Assembly (NCBI GenBank): GCA_017989885.1
Contig: JAGNPA010000026.1
Location: 1-11,306 of the forward strand
Direction: 5' to 3'
Source of the DNA: Aquabacterium sp.
Lineage (GTDB): Bacteria > Pseudomonadota > Gammaproteobacteria > Burkholderiales > Burkholderiaceae_C
DNA: 11,306 bases
The notes under the pieces are model-generated. The model ran no database searches. It had not been told where the DNA came from and was given only the letters and a program-made list of their open reading frames with translations. A program made the translations under genes and the position numbers. Of the stretch, positions 1-7,408 are shown piece by piece. Position 1 is the stretch's first letter. Every line of letters starts with the position of its first letter.

Positions 1-63
1 CTCGGCCAGCGTGTGCCCCAGCAGATACCCGTGCTGATTGGCCCACCAGATGGCCAGCGCCAT
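1..63 (-). CDS. 5' end of a membrane protein, possibly a membrane-embedded sensor (partial)
   Basis: A minus-strand frame is open to the left edge. Its first ATG is at 63, giving a hydrophobic start MALAIWWANQHGYLL followed by GHTLAE. The frame stays open upstream of the ATG, and a TTG at 81 is another possible start. No convincing ribosome binding site precedes either one. The pattern of a hydrophobic helix followed by Y-L-L-x-H-T-L-x-E resembles the beginning of MASE3-type seven-helix sensory regions found in front of GGDEF or histidine kinase modules. That match is only my recollection of the family pattern. The gene follows the methyltransferase on the same strand with a gap of about 56 bp, so it could be its operon partner. 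Only about 21 codons are visible, and a second frame is also open here, so this call is tentative. Confidence 0.4.
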   Translation of the reverse strand, partial: MALAIWWANQHGYLLGHTLAE

Positions 64-119
64 GAGGGTGGGCGGGACCAAGGCACGCAGTGGGCCGCGC
101 GGGGGGCGGACCTCAGATC

Positions 120-947
120 TCAGACCGACAACGTGACCATTGCATACATCGGGGTGCCGGTCACCGGCATCCAGCAGGCTTCGGTGACCGCGCCCAGCCA
201 GCCATAGCATTCCGAGACGCTGCGGGTTTGCAGCAGGCGCAGGCGTGGATGGGGGCGGGTGAGTTCGTCGGCGCTGGCCGGGCACCACAGGAACTGCGCG
301 CCGGTGGGGCCTACGGTGGGGTGGGCGCGGGCCATGCCACGGCCCACCCGGGACATGGTGTCCAGCACCATCTGGGAGCCGGGCGGTGCCTGCTCGGCAA
401 ACTCGGCCAGCACAGCCTCGACCTGCTCCGGTGTCAGGTACATCAGCACCCCCTCGCAGAGCACGAACACCGGCTTGTCATGGGTGCCACTGGGCAGGCC
501 CAGGCGCTGCCACCAGCCGGGCGTGCGCAGGTCGACTTCGGCGTGATGCTGACGGGGCACATCGGCCGCGAGGCAGGTGTCGCGCAGGGCCATCACCTCG
601 GGCAGGTCGCTGTCGAGCCAGCGGTTGCAGCCCTGATCCAGCCATTGGAAATGCTGCGACAGGCCGCAACCCAGGTTCACGCCCTGGCTGTCGGGATGGG
701 CCTGGAAAAACGCGCGGCCCGCGCTTTGAATGACCCGGGTGCGCCACAGGATGTTCTGCGTCGTGATGCGGTCTTTCAGGTAGGGCTGCAGGTCGAGGTC
801 GAGCTGGTCGAGGAGCTGCTCGGCCGCCGCATCGTGACAGGCCAGCGCCGGAAAGGCCTCCCCCCCACGCGCACGGGCCACGAGGGGGATGAGCAGGGTT
901 TGACACACCGGGGGCAAGGTGTGTTGCCGTCCATCGCCAGTTTTCAC
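120..947 (-). CDS. SAM-dependent O-methyltransferase, PPM1/TcmP (leucine carboxyl methyltransferase-like) family
   Basis: This is a 275-residue cytoplasmic methyltransferase that would transfer a methyl group from S-adenosylmethionine; the acceptor is unknown. Counting from the GTG at 947, the SAM-binding glycine motif N-L-G-C-G-L is at about 91-96. The acidic D-S-D-L-P-E-V motif is at about 112-118, and the family hallmark C-E-G-V-L-M-Y-L is at about 164-171. These are typical of the PPM1/PPM2/TcmP family (COG3315), which includes eukaryotic PP2A methyltransferase and polyketide O-methyltransferases. I prefer the GTG start because AAGGAG lies 8 bases upstream. A TTG at 977 gives ten more residues but has no ribosome binding site. 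The deacetylase gene lies 156 bp upstream on the same strand, so co-transcription is possible but not certain. The family is sure; the substrate is not. Confidence 0.85.
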   Translation of the reverse strand: MKTGDGRQHTLPPVCQTLLIPLVARARGGEAFPALACHDAAAEQLLDQLDLDLQPYLKDRITTQNILWRTRVIQSAGRAFFQAHPDSQGVNLGCGLSQHFQWLDQGCNRWLDSDLPEVMALRDTCLAADVPRQHHAEVDLRTPGWWQRLGLPSGTHDKPVFVLCEGVLMYLTPEQVEAVLAEFAEQAPPGSQMVLDTMSRVGRGMARAHPTVGPTGAQFLWCPASADELTRPHPRLRLLQTRSVSECYGWLGAVTEACWMPVTGTPMYAMVTLSV

Positions 948-955
948 AACAGACG

Positions 956-961
956 CTCCTT
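956..961 (-). promoter_or_regulatory. Ribosome binding site AAGGAG that fixes the methyltransferase start
   Basis: On the minus strand AAGGAG stands 8 bases in front of a GTG codon at 947. The longer open frame starting with TTG at 977 would place this site inside the coding region. The GTG is therefore the likelier start. Confidence 0.7.
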
Positions 962-1103
962 GTTCCGCACAGGTCAACGGTCCAGTTTATCGGACAGTGG
1001 GGGTCGACTGGGTGCGGGTGGGCTCAGGGTTTGCCTGTGCCGGTTAGGGTTTGCGGACATGGTAGCCGGGCACCACATCGTTGGTGCGACATGGCACCTC
1101 GTC

Positions 1104-2060
1104 TCAGCGTGCTGGCAAACCCTGCCAGCGCGCCCACGCCGCCTGGGCGATGCGGTAGGTGTTCAGCTGCACGCGCACCGTGGTCTGGATGTCGTGGCCG
1201 TAGCCGCCAGCCATCGCCATGGCGACCGGCAGCTGGCGCTGCCAGGCCCAGTCGAACACGCGCTGGTCGCGCGCGGCCATGCCGGCGTCGCTCAGGCGCA
1301 GGCGCCCGAGGCGATCGCCCTCGTGCGGATCGGCGCCGGCCAGGTAGATCACGAGGGCGGGCTCGCAGCGGCGCTCGACTTCGGTCAGGCCCTGCTCCAG
1401 CGCGGCCAGGTAGGGCGCGTCGGTGCAGCCATCGGGCAGGTCGATGTCGCAGTCGCTGGGCTCTTTGCGGAAGGGGAAGTTCCTGGCCCCGTGCAGGGAC
1501 AGGGTGAACACGCTGGGGTCGTTCTGGAAGATGCGCGCGCTGCCATTGCCCTGGTGCACGTCCAGGTCGATGATGGCCACCTGCAAGGGGCGCGAGGGCG
1601 GGTCGATGCCGGCGCGCAGGCGCTCGATCTGCATCAGGCGGGCGGCCACGGCGGCGTCGTTGAAGACGCAAAAGCCGCTGCCCTTGTCGGCATAGGCATG
1701 GTGGGTGCCGCCGGCCAGGTTGGCGGCCACGCCTTCACCCGACAAGGCCACGCGGCAGGCCTGCACGGTGGCGCCCACCGAGCGGCGCGCGCGCTCGTTC
1801 ATGCCGGGGCTCCAGGGAAAGCCGATTTCGCGCTGCTGGGCGGCGCTCAGGGTGCCATGCCGCACGGCATCGATGTAGGCGGGGTCGTGCACCAGGGCCA
1901 GGGCGGCATCGTCGGCGGGCTCGGCCTGCTGCAGGCGAACCGAGGGGAGGTGCGCCGTGATCTGGTCGCGCAGCATCTCGTACTTCGCCATGGGGAAGCG
2001 GTGTCCGTCCGGCAGGGGCAGCACGAAGTGATCGGCATAGAAGGCTTGCATGGCGGACAT
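1104..2060 (-). CDS. Zinc-dependent histone deacetylase-family amidohydrolase, HDAC11 (class IV)-like
   Basis: This 318-residue protein belongs to the arginase/deacetylase fold family (COG0123) that removes acetyl or related acyl groups from amines such as lysine side chains or polyamines. The catalytic site looks complete. The general base pair is H120-H121 in G-G-T-H-H-A-Y. Zinc ligands are D167 and H169 in D-L-D-V-H-Q-G-N-G, and D244 in A-G-A-D-P-H-E-G-D-R-L-G. The transition-state tyrosine is Y287 in G-G-Y. The D-L-D-x-H-Q-G-N-G and E-G-D-R-L-G segments are closer to class IV HDAC11 than to acetoin-utilisation AcuC proteins. There is no signal peptide, so it is cytoplasmic. The start could be 2060 or an in-frame ATG at 2051; GAGGG lies 12 bases before the first. 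The gene is divergent from tesB across 106 bp and upstream of the methyltransferase. The physiological substrate cannot be read from the sequence. Confidence 0.9.
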   Translation of the reverse strand: MSAMQAFYADHFVLPLPDGHRFPMAKYEMLRDQITAHLPSVRLQQAEPADDAALALVHDPAYIDAVRHGTLSAAQQREIGFPWSPGMNERARRSVGATVQACRVALSGEGVAANLAGGTHHAYADKGSGFCVFNDAAVAARLMQIERLRAGIDPPSRPLQVAIIDLDVHQGNGSARIFQNDPSVFTLSLHGARNFPFRKEPSDCDIDLPDGCTDAPYLAALEQGLTEVERRCEPALVIYLAGADPHEGDRLGRLRLSDAGMAARDQRVFDWAWQRQLPVAMAMAGGYGHDIQTTVRVQLNTYRIAQAAWARWQGLPAR

Positions 2061-2166
2061 TGTGGGGGTTTGCCCTCGTTCTGCAGGGCGGGTCGCGGGG
2101 TCGAATGCGGGTCATCCTGGGTACATACTCATCCCCCTGAATGAATGCTGTTGTACGAAAGTGGAC

Positions 2167-3048
2167 ATGACCGATTTGCCGCTCTCTCACCCCGATGTGG
2201 ACCGCCTGGTGGAACTGATGCGCCTGGCGCCTCAGGGGAATGACCATTTTGTGGCCCAAAGCGATGACATTGGCACGCCGGCGCTGTTTGGCGGCCAGGC
2301 CTTGGGGCAGGCCTTGATGGCCGCCAGCCTGACGGTGCCCGCCGACCGCATGGTGCACTCGCTGCACGCCTACTTCCTGCTGCCGGGCGAGCACGCGCCG
2401 GTGACTTACGAGGTGGACCGGGTGCGCGATGGCCGCAGCTTCAGCATGCGCAGCGTGGTGGCGCGCCAGAGCGACAAGATCATTTTTGAACTGACCGCCT
2501 CGTTCCAGACCGCCGATGAGGGGCCGGAGCACCAGGTGCCGATGCCAACGCACCCAGGTCCCGAAGGGCTGGTGCCTGAGAGCGTGGGCCGCGATGCCAT
2601 CCGGCACCTGTTGCCGATGCCGTTTCGCGAGAAGCTGCTGGGGCCGCGCGGGCTGGAGCTGCGTCGGGTTCAGCCGCTGAACCCGATGAATCCGGCGCCC
2701 CGCACGGGCGGCTCGGCCATGTGGGTGCGCACCCTGGCGCCCTTGCCCGATGACCCGCTGCTGCACCGCGCCTTGCTGGCTTATGTGTCGGACCATGGCC
2801 TGTTGCTGGCGGCCACCGAGCCGCATGGGCTGAGCCTGTTGCGCGGCGATGTGCGCCTGGCCAGCCTGGACCACGCGATGTGGTTCCACCGCGATTTCCG
2901 CCTCGACGACTGGTTGCTGTACGTGATCGACTCGCCGAACGCAGGCGGGGCGCGTGGGCTGTGCGAGGGCCGCTACTACGCGCGCGATGGGCGCCTGGTG
3001 GCCTCGGTCATGCAAGAGGGCATGGTGCGCCAGATCAAGAAGGGCTGA
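2167..3048 (+). CDS. tesB: Acyl-CoA thioesterase II
   Basis: This 293-residue cytosolic double-hotdog enzyme hydrolyses medium- and long-chain acyl-CoA to free acid and CoA; E. coli TesB has 286 residues. The N-terminal hotdog shows F-G-G-Q-A-L-G-Q-A-L at 41-50 and H-S-L-H-A-Y-F-L at 64-71. The C-terminal hotdog has Y-V-S-D (D209), L-A-S-L-D-H-A-M-W-F-H (S233) and M-Q-E-G (Q283). D209 and Q283 match the E. coli catalytic Asp204 and Gln278 with a constant offset of five. The third position, Thr228 in E. coli, is serine here, which keeps the hydroxyl. The frame is open upstream to 2050, but that would overlap the divergent deacetylase start. The ATG at 2167 matches the usual N-terminus and has GAAAG five bases upstream. 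The gene appears monocistronic and converges on the chemoreceptor gene 21 bp away. Confidence 0.95.
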   Translation: MTDLPLSHPDVDRLVELMRLAPQGNDHFVAQSDDIGTPALFGGQALGQALMAASLTVPADRMVHSLHAYFLLPGEHAPVTYEVDRVRDGRSFSMRSVVARQSDKIIFELTASFQTADEGPEHQVPMPTHPGPEGLVPESVGRDAIRHLLPMPFREKLLGPRGLELRRVQPLNPMNPAPRTGGSAMWVRTLAPLPDDPLLHRALLAYVSDHGLLLAATEPHGLSLLRGDVRLASLDHAMWFHRDFRLDDWLLYVIDSPNAGGARGLCEGRYYARDGRLVASVMQEGMVRQIKKG

Positions 3049-3063
3049 GCGGGCTCTGCGTGG

Positions 3064-3079
3064 GGCGGCTCAGGCCGCC
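3064..3079. terminator. GC-rich hairpin between converging tesB and chemoreceptor genes (weak candidate)
   Basis: GGCGGC and GCCGCC form a perfect 6-bp stem around a TCAG loop that contains the stop codon of the minus-strand chemoreceptor gene. It lies just after the tesB stop. There is no T-run on either side, so it is at best a weak or Rho-assisted terminator. In DNA this GC-rich such stems arise easily by chance. Confidence 0.25.
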
Positions 3080-4635
3080 GCGCGGTCGGGGTCCAGCTGA
3101 AACACGGCCACGGCGCGCACCAGTTCCTGCGCCTGCAGGTTCAGGCTGGCTGTGGCGGCCGACATTTCCTCGACGAGGGCGGCGTTCTGCTGGGTGGTGG
3201 TGTCCATCTGCATCACGGCTTCGCCCACCTGGCTCACGCCGGCGCTTTGCTCTCGGCTGGCCGCGCTGATCTCGGCCACGATGTCGCTCACGCGGCGGAT
3301 GCTGGTCACGACCTCCTCCATGGTGGCGCCGGCGTGGTTGACCAGGGTGGCGCCTTGTTCGATGCGTGCCACGCTCTCGGTGATCAGTTGCTTGATCTCG
3401 CGGGCAGCTTCGCCGCTGCGTCGTGCCAGCGTGCGCACCTCGCTGGCCACCACGGCGAAGCCGCGTCCTTGTTCACCGGCACGGGCGGCTTCCACCGCCG
3501 CGTTGAGCGCCAGGATGTTGGTCTGGAAGGCGATGCCGTCGATGACGGCGATGATGTCGACGATCTTGTGGCTCGACTGGCTGATGTCGCGCATGGTGTC
3601 CACCACCTGCGACACCGTCTCGCCGCCTTGCTGGGCCACGTTGGAGGCCTGCTGCGCGAGCTGGTTGGCTTGGGCGGCGCTGCTGGCGTTGTGCTGAACG
3701 GTGCTGCCCAGCTCCTCCATGGAGGCCGCCGTTTCTTCGAGTGCGCTGGCTTGGCTTTCGGTGCGGGCGCTGAGGTCCAAGGTGCCCTGGCTGATCTCGG
3801 CGCTGGCCGTGGCCACGTTCTGTGAGCTCTGACGCACGCTGCGCACCGTGTTCACGAGGCTGTGCTGCATGCGTTCCAGGGCCTTGAGCAACTGGCCGAT
3901 TTCGTCCTCGCGCTCGACGTGCACGGTGTTATTGAGTTGACCGCTGGCGATGTGATCTGCCACCGCTACCGCGTGGCGCAAGGGATGGGTGATGCTGCGG
4001 ATCAGGCGCCATCCGGCTCCCAGCGCATACAGCACCGCGAGCAAGCTGGCACCCCACAGGATCATTTTCTGAGTCTGTGCGCGTGCGGCACCTTCCTCGC
4101 GCAGCAGGCGACCTCGTTGATCGGATGCTTCGGCAAAGGCCTGGGTGGCCCGCATGAGCCGCTCCAGCAGCGGGCGGCAGTCGTTGTTCATCTTGGCGAT
4201 GGCGGCCTCGCGCTGGCCTTGGCCTGCCAGGCGCACGATCTCCAGGGCCACCGGCCCGTAGCCGGACTCCACTTCGGCAATTTCACGGGCCAGTTTGCGC
4301 TCGGCTTCGGTGACGTTGGCCGATTGAGTGACCAGGTCTTGCAACTGCTTGATTCTCACTGCAGCTTCTTCGTGAGCGGCCATGACCTTGTTGCGCTCGC
4401 TGGTGGGGTCTTCCGATTCGGGGATCAGCACCAGATTGCGCGCGGCGATGGCGCGGCGGTCTATGGCGGCTTCAACGTGACCTGCCAGCGTGGCGCCAGC
4501 GGCGAAATCATTGAGGCGGCTGTTGGCATCGTCCAGGCTGTAGGCAGCGATGCCTGAGACGGTTGTGACCAGCACGGCGAGGCTCCCAAAGGCCAACGAG
4601 AGTCGGGTGCGTACAGAGAGCGAGGGGAGAGACAT
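3070..4635 (-). CDS. Methyl-accepting chemotaxis protein (transmembrane chemoreceptor)
   Basis: This 521-residue inner-membrane receptor would relay periplasmic ligand binding to CheW and CheA. Counted from the ATG at 4635, a first membrane helix spans about 10-33. A helical periplasmic domain at about 34-190 looks like a four-helix-bundle ligand domain. A second membrane helix is at about 191-212 and a HAMP linker at about 213-262. The long coiled-coil signalling domain covers about 263-510. Its conserved hairpin tip, with [30 protein letters not shown] split over 368-397, is the kinase-contact site. Glu-rich A-L-E-E-T and S-M-E-E-L near 298-309 fit methylation sites. The C-terminus ends in D-P-D-R-A-A-A and lacks the CheR-tethering NWETF-type pentapeptide. 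Neither start has a clear ribosome binding site. An ATG at 4710 would add 25 residues, but the shorter start matches the usual S-V-R-T-R-L-x-L-x-F N-terminus. The ligand is unknown. Confidence 0.93.
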   Translation of the reverse strand: MSLPSLSVRTRLSLAFGSLAVLVTTVSGIAAYSLDDANSRLNDFAAGATLAGHVEAAIDRRAIAARNLVLIPESEDPTSERNKVMAAHEEAAVRIKQLQDLVTQSANVTEAERKLAREIAEVESGYGPVALEIVRLAGQGQREAAIAKMNNDCRPLLERLMRATQAFAEASDQRGRLLREEGAARAQTQKMILWGASLLAVLYALGAGWRLIRSITHPLRHAVAVADHIASGQLNNTVHVEREDEIGQLLKALERMQHSLVNTVRSVRQSSQNVATASAEISQGTLDLSARTESQASALEETAASMEELGSTVQHNASSAAQANQLAQQASNVAQQGGETVSQVVDTMRDISQSSHKIVDIIAVIDGIAFQTNILALNAAVEAARAGEQGRGFAVVASEVRTLARRSGEAAREIKQLITESVARIEQGATLVNHAGATMEEVVTSIRRVSDIVAEISAASREQSAGVSQVGEAVMQMDTTTQQNAALVEEMSAATASLNLQAQELVRAVAVFQLDPDRAAA

Positions 4636-4822
4636 GTGAAGGGCGGGGAGGATCTCGGAGGGATGTCCGACTGACGGGGATGATACAGGCGCGGGTACGA
4701 CATGTTTCACGTTGGAAGCAGATCAAGCCGCTCTGTGTGATGAATGCCACGAGACTTGGTCCCGAGTTGTATCGGTCGACAGCCGGCCTGCAGGGCGGCG
4801 CTACATCTGGATGTGTCTGCGC

Positions 4823-4851
4823 TTGGCCGAACAGGGGCGGCGTCGTAAATT
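4823..4851 (+). promoter_or_regulatory. Candidate sigma-70 promoter for the DUF4382 lipoprotein gene
   Basis: TTGGCC (4823-4828) and TAAATT (4846-4851) are separated by exactly 17 bases. Each matches the sigma-70 consensus at four of six positions. The spacing and the position about 66 bases upstream of the ATG are right for a promoter. The region around TAAATT is locally AT-rich in an otherwise GC-rich stretch. The rest of the divergent intergenic region (4636-4917) shows no repeat or RNA gene that I can recognise. Confidence 0.4.
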
Positions 4852-4917
4852 AGCGCGGTTGTTCGCCCAGCCGATGTCTCGGCGCAAGAGGCTGGCATTT
4901 GAGAAGGAGTCCCCATC

Positions 4918-5853
4918 ATGCGAACTTGTTTTTCCCTGTCTGTGCTGGCCCTCGGGGTCGCCACGCTGCTGGCGGCCTGTGGCGGTGGGGGCTCGTCTGC
5001 CGGCGGCACCGGGCAGTTGTCCTTGCAGGTGACCGATGCCCCGGTCGATGAGGCGACGAGCGTGGTGGTCCAGTTCACCGGGGTGGAGCTCAAGCCGGCC
5101 GGTGCCAACGCGATCAACATTGATTACCCGACGCCGCGCACGATTGACCTGCTGGCGCTGCAGGACGGCGATGCCGAGTCGCTGTTGAACGGCCAGACGG
5201 TGCTGGCGGGGCGGTATGAGTGGGTGCGCCTGAAGGTGGTGACGTCGCAGTCCACACTGGACTCGTATCTGGAGAAAACCGTCTCCGGCGTGCCCACGAA
5301 GTTCCCGCTGTACGTGCCCAGTGGCTCGCAAACCGGCCTGAAGCTGGTGCGCGGGTTCACGGTGCCGGTCAACGGATCGGCCTCGTTCACCATCGACTTT
5401 GACCTGCGTAAGTCGGTGGTGGACCCCTCCGGTGCGTTTTCTGGCTATTACCTCAAGCCGGCACTGCGTCTGGTCGACAACGCCCAGGTCGGAGGCATCA
5501 CGGGCACCGTGGCCCTGTCAGGCCTGTGTCCGGCGTCAGCTTTGCCGCTCGTTCCCAATGGCCCCAGCGTCTATGTGTTCGCGGGCGCGGGCGTGACCCC
5601 GGATGACATCGACGCCACTGGCGCCGAGCCAGTCACCACGGCCTCGGTGAAGGAGACGAGCGTCGGCAGCGGCGTCTACACCTACAAGGCGGCCTTTCTG
5701 TCCCCGGGCGACTACACGGTGGCGTTCACCTGTGTGGGCGCGACCGATCAGCCCGAGAGCAGCGAGGCGCTGAACTTCCAGGGTGCCCGCAACGTGACGG
5801 TGAGCGCCAACCTGAACAACCAGCAGGACTTCACCGCGCCGCCGCCTCCCTGA
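4918..5853 (+). CDS. DUF4382 domain lipoprotein
   Basis: This 311-residue exported lipoprotein has no known enzymatic role. Residues 1-20 form a signal peptide ending in the lipobox L-L-A-A-C, with C21 as the lipidated cysteine. A flexible G-G-G-G-S-S stretch follows. The DUF4382 domain covers about 33-185, beginning G-Q-L-S-L-Q-V-T-D-A-P-V-D and including the V-V-V-Q-F-T-G-V-E-L segment. A second part, about 190-311, starts G-G-I-T-G-T-V and contains G-V-Y-T-Y-K-A-A-F-L and G-D-Y-T-V-A-F-T-C. It looks like a beta-sandwich, carboxypeptidase-regulatory-like domain. The tail is proline-rich (A-P-P-P-P). The start is secure: AAGGAG stands 8 bases before the ATG. The aspartate after C21 that signals inner-membrane retention is absent (glycine follows), so outer-membrane anchoring is likely. 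It is a single-gene unit converging on the diguanylate cyclase. Confidence 0.88.
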   Translation: MRTCFSLSVLALGVATLLAACGGGGSSAGGTGQLSLQVTDAPVDEATSVVVQFTGVELKPAGANAINIDYPTPRTIDLLALQDGDAESLLNGQTVLAGRYEWVRLKVVTSQSTLDSYLEKTVSGVPTKFPLYVPSGSQTGLKLVRGFTVPVNGSASFTIDFDLRKSVVDPSGAFSGYYLKPALRLVDNAQVGGITGTVALSGLCPASALPLVPNGPSVYVFAGAGVTPDDIDATGAEPVTTASVKETSVGSGVYTYKAAFLSPGDYTVAFTCVGATDQPESSEALNFQGARNVTVSANLNNQQDFTAPPPP

Positions 5854-5874
5854 TTCCCGGGCAGCTGATCTGGT

Positions 5875-5907
5875 GATCCGGTGATCGGCTCAGCCGTTCG
5901 CCGGATC
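5875..5907. terminator. Candidate bidirectional hairpin between the lipoprotein and cyclase genes
   Basis: GATCCGG (5875-5881) pairs perfectly with CCGGATC (5901-5907). Inside it, CGGC pairs with GCCG around a TCA loop, separated from the outer stem by a 4x4 internal loop. The structure spans the stop codon of the minus-strand cyclase and lies 22 bases after the lipoprotein stop. There is no T-tract, so classical intrinsic termination is doubtful. Confidence 0.3.
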
Positions 5908-7362
5908 GCGGTGCACCACGCGGTTGCGGCCACCCTGTTTGGCCGCGTACAGACGTGCATCGGCCATCTGGACGGCGGCGTCCTGGTCGTCCTGTGCGGG
6001 GTCGGACATGGCCAGCCCCACGCTGATGGTGACCAGTCCGGCGGTGGGGTCCGGCGCGTTCTCGACCGCCTGGCGCAGTTTCTCGGCCACCAGGCAGGCG
6101 CCTGCCTCATCGGTGTGAGGCAGCAGGACGAGGAACTCCTCGCCGCCGAAACGTGAGACGAAGTCGCTCTCCCTCAAGGGGCCGCGCAGGCATTGCGACA
6201 CCCGCTGCAGCACCTGGTCGCCCACGGCATGGCCATGCTGGTCGTTGACCCGTTTGAAGTGGTCGACGTCGATCATGAGCACGGCGTAGGGCAGGTGGCT
6301 GCGTTTCATGCGCAGCAACTCTTCGCGCAGGCGTTCGTTGGCCGCCAGGCGGTTGGGCAGGCCCGTGAGCACATCGTGGCGGGCCAGGCGGTGCAGCGCG
6401 GCATTGGCCTGTGCCAGTTCGGCGGTGCGGGCCTCGACCTTGGATTCCAGCTCGGCGTTGAGCTGGCGAATCTGCGCCTCGGTGTGGTGACGCAAGCTGG
6501 CATCGATGCACAGGCCTGTGAAGTGAACGGGCTCCCCGCTGGCGTCGTAGCTGACTTGTCCGTAGGCGTCGATCCAGCGGACCTCGCCCGAGGTGAGCAC
6601 GATGCGGTAGGAGGCGACGAACGGACGGTGCTCCCGGATGGATTCTTCGAGGGCGAGCTCGGCGTCGGGCAGATCGTCCGGGTGGACCAGGGCGCGCCAG
6701 GTGTCGAAGTTGGGCGGTGCGTGTTGTGGGTCGAGGCCAAACAGCTGGAACATGGCGGGCGACCAGTTGAGGCGCTCGGTGCGCATGTCCCAGTCCCAGG
6801 CGCCGGCCCCTGCGGCGCGCTCGGCCATCTGGAGCAACTCCTGGGTTTGGCGCAGAGCACGTTCCTGCTCGTAGCGTGCGGCCGCTTCGCGTTCAGCACG
6901 CAGCGCCAAGCGGGTTTGACGTTGCTCGGTGACGTCCTCCACCATGGCCAGAAAGCACGGCGGCTCGCCCTCGGCCACGGTCACGCGGGTTTCGTTGACG
7001 TGCACCCACACCACAGTGCCGTCGGGGTGAACGTAGCGCTTGTCGCGCAGGAAGCAGGGGATCTGGCCCTGGCGCAGTTGGGTCTTGTGTTCGATCTCCA
7101 GCGGCAGGTCATCCGGGTGGGTCAGGTGCATCCAGTCCTGTCCGCGCAGTGCATCGCGGGAGCGGCCGGCCAGGTCGGCGAAGCGCTGGTTGAGGTCGAT
7201 GATGCGGTCGGTGGCCGGGTCGATCAGCACGATACCCAGGTGGGATTGCTCGAACACCGTGCGCCACAGCGTTTCAGGCTTGGCCGTGACCAAGGGCCGA
7301 AGCGAGGCAAGTGGGAGCGGGTGAGCGGGCATGGCGGGTACGGGAGGCGCCGGCGGGGGCAC
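5890..7362 (-). CDS. Diguanylate cyclase with two PAS domains (PAS-PAS-GGDEF)
   Basis: This 490-residue protein would make the second messenger c-di-GMP from two GTP. A first PAS domain lies at about 30-148, with a PAC-like end at V-H-P-D-G-T-V-V-W-V. A second, PAS_3-like domain lies at about 178-292, with L-V-H-P-D-D-L and the Y-R-I-V...V-R-W-I-D segment. A coiled coil at about 293-325 leads into the GGDEF domain (about 326-485). The active site reads G-G-E-E-F (406-410). The metal site D-V-D-H-F-K is intact. The inhibitory I-site R-E-S-D (397-400) stands the canonical five residues before GGEEF, so product feedback inhibition is expected. There are no transmembrane helices and no EAL domain, so it is probably a soluble sensor; the PAS ligand is unknown. 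An in-frame TGA stops the frame just upstream of the GTG at 7362. An ATG at 7332 is the alternative start, and neither has a good ribosome binding site. Confidence 0.93.
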   Translation of the reverse strand: MPPPAPPVPAMPAHPLPLASLRPLVTAKPETLWRTVFEQSHLGIVLIDPATDRIIDLNQRFADLAGRSRDALRGQDWMHLTHPDDLPLEIEHKTQLRQGQIPCFLRDKRYVHPDGTVVWVHVNETRVTVAEGEPPCFLAMVEDVTEQRQTRLALRAEREAAARYEQERALRQTQELLQMAERAAGAGAWDWDMRTERLNWSPAMFQLFGLDPQHAPPNFDTWRALVHPDDLPDAELALEESIREHRPFVASYRIVLTSGEVRWIDAYGQVSYDASGEPVHFTGLCIDASLRHHTEAQIRQLNAELESKVEARTAELAQANAALHRLARHDVLTGLPNRLAANERLREELLRMKRSHLPYAVLMIDVDHFKRVNDQHGHAVGDQVLQRVSQCLRGPLRESDFVSRFGGEEFLVLLPHTDEAGACLVAEKLRQAVENAPDPTAGLVTISVGLAMSDPAQDDQDAAVQMADARLYAAKQGGRNRVVHRDPANG

Positions 7363-7408
7363 ATATCAACGACAGGCCATTGTGAGGGGTGCTGCCCACG
7401 TTCAACAT

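Noticed and set aside
1025..1055. Two nearby copies of AGGGTTTGC between the deacetylase and methyltransferase genes
   Set aside because: Only two short copies without symmetry or relation to a promoter; likely chance.
90..2144. Very long plus-strand open frame (684 codons) opposite the methyltransferase and deacetylase genes
   Set aside because: It is rich in Gly, Ala, His and Gln with no domain pattern, and is antisense to two genes with intact catalytic motifs. Such frames are common in GC-rich DNA.
1735..3015. Minus-strand open frame (426 codons) across tesB and the deacetylase start
   Set aside because: Its first part is antisense to a well-supported tesB and its end overlaps the deacetylase in another frame. 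The composition is typical of a shadow frame.
4769..4776. ACCGATAC on the minus strand upstream of the chemoreceptor, resembling a flagellar sigma-28 -10 element
   Set aside because: No TAAA-type -35 element stands at the right distance upstream, so the match is probably chance.
4801..5331. Minus-strand open frames antisense to the lipoprotein start
   Set aside because: The plus strand has a strong ribosome binding site, signal peptide and lipobox; the antisense frames have no features.
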